From Nanobdellati archaeon (lineage in GTDB: Archaea > Nanobdellota > Nanobdellia > UBA10117), in assembly GCA_018304365.1 (NCBI GenBank), contig JAGVWH010000025.1, forward strand, positions 1-5,869: a stretch of DNA of 5,869 nucleotides, given 5' to 3'. This document shows, piece after piece, positions 5,849 to 5,869 of the stretch (positions are counted from its first letter, which is position 1; each line of letters opens with the position of its first letter). The position numbers and the translations under genes were made by a program. The notes beneath the pieces were generated by a model that did no database searches, was not told the origin of the DNA, and saw only the letters and a list, made by a program, of their open reading frames with translations.

Positions 5849-5869
5849 ATGGCACGACTTAAAGCTGCA
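5849..5869 (+). CDS. Possible start of a plus-strand gene, cut by the window edge
   Basis: ATG at 5849 opens a frame reading M-A-R-L-K-A-A up to the end of the window. TTAAAAAT at 5817-5824 could be its TATA element, with its first T 32 nt upstream. The gene would be divergent from the 65-aa gene. Seven codons are too few to identify anything, so this is only a candidate. Confidence 0.25.

Noticed and set aside
5828..5869. 3' end of a minus-strand gene entering from the right edge
   Set aside because: Two minus-strand frames are open from the edge for 8 to 13 codons before a stop. That is too short to tell from chance.

Overview
The window looks like a piece of an AT-rich archaeal genome, most plausibly a DPANN-type archaeon (Woesearchaeota or Pacearchaeota-like). 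The lineage is inferred from style, not from a marker gene. Three minus-strand genes lack any Shine-Dalgarno sequence. Each instead has an AT-rich TATA-box-like element whose first T lies 28-29 nt upstream of the start codon, as expected for leaderless archaeal transcripts. The two large proteins also carry beta-propeller repeats of the kind known from archaeal surface proteins.

Layout, left to right: (1) the 3' end of a plus-strand gene for a cysteine-rich, probably extracytoplasmic protein of unknown function (2-505); (2) convergent to it, a 784-aa membrane-anchored surface protein on the minus strand (517-2871); (3) an intergenic spacer of about 240 bp, holding a relic of a second copy of the plus-strand gene's tail and an out-of-frame remnant of a longer C-terminal tail; (4) an 805-aa paralogue of the surface protein on the minus strand (3115-5532); (5) a 65-aa protein with two predicted membrane helices on the minus strand (5563-5760); (6) about 90 bp of divergent intergenic DNA, with a possible plus-strand gene start at the very end.

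The central story is a tandem duplication of a unit made of the tail of the cysteine-rich gene plus a convergent surface-protein gene. In the right-hand unit the plus-strand gene has decayed to its last 40 or so codons, and the promoter of the left surface gene now lies inside that relic. The two surface proteins are mosaics. Their N-terminal leader, hydrophobic segment and C-terminal anchor are nearly identical. The middle domain is well conserved, and the beta-propeller has diverged strongly.

The predicted order in both surface proteins is: leader, hydrophobic signal or anchor segment, seven-bladed beta-propeller, a domain resembling Vps62/DUF946 and NPP1 (necrosis-inducing-like) proteins with an H-x-x-D-W-E motif, a beta-sandwich module, an Asn/Thr-rich linker, a transmembrane helix and a basic tail. 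This suggests surface-displayed binding proteins, possibly involved in contact with other cells. That function is inference. No mobile element, CRISPR array, tRNA or rRNA was seen.
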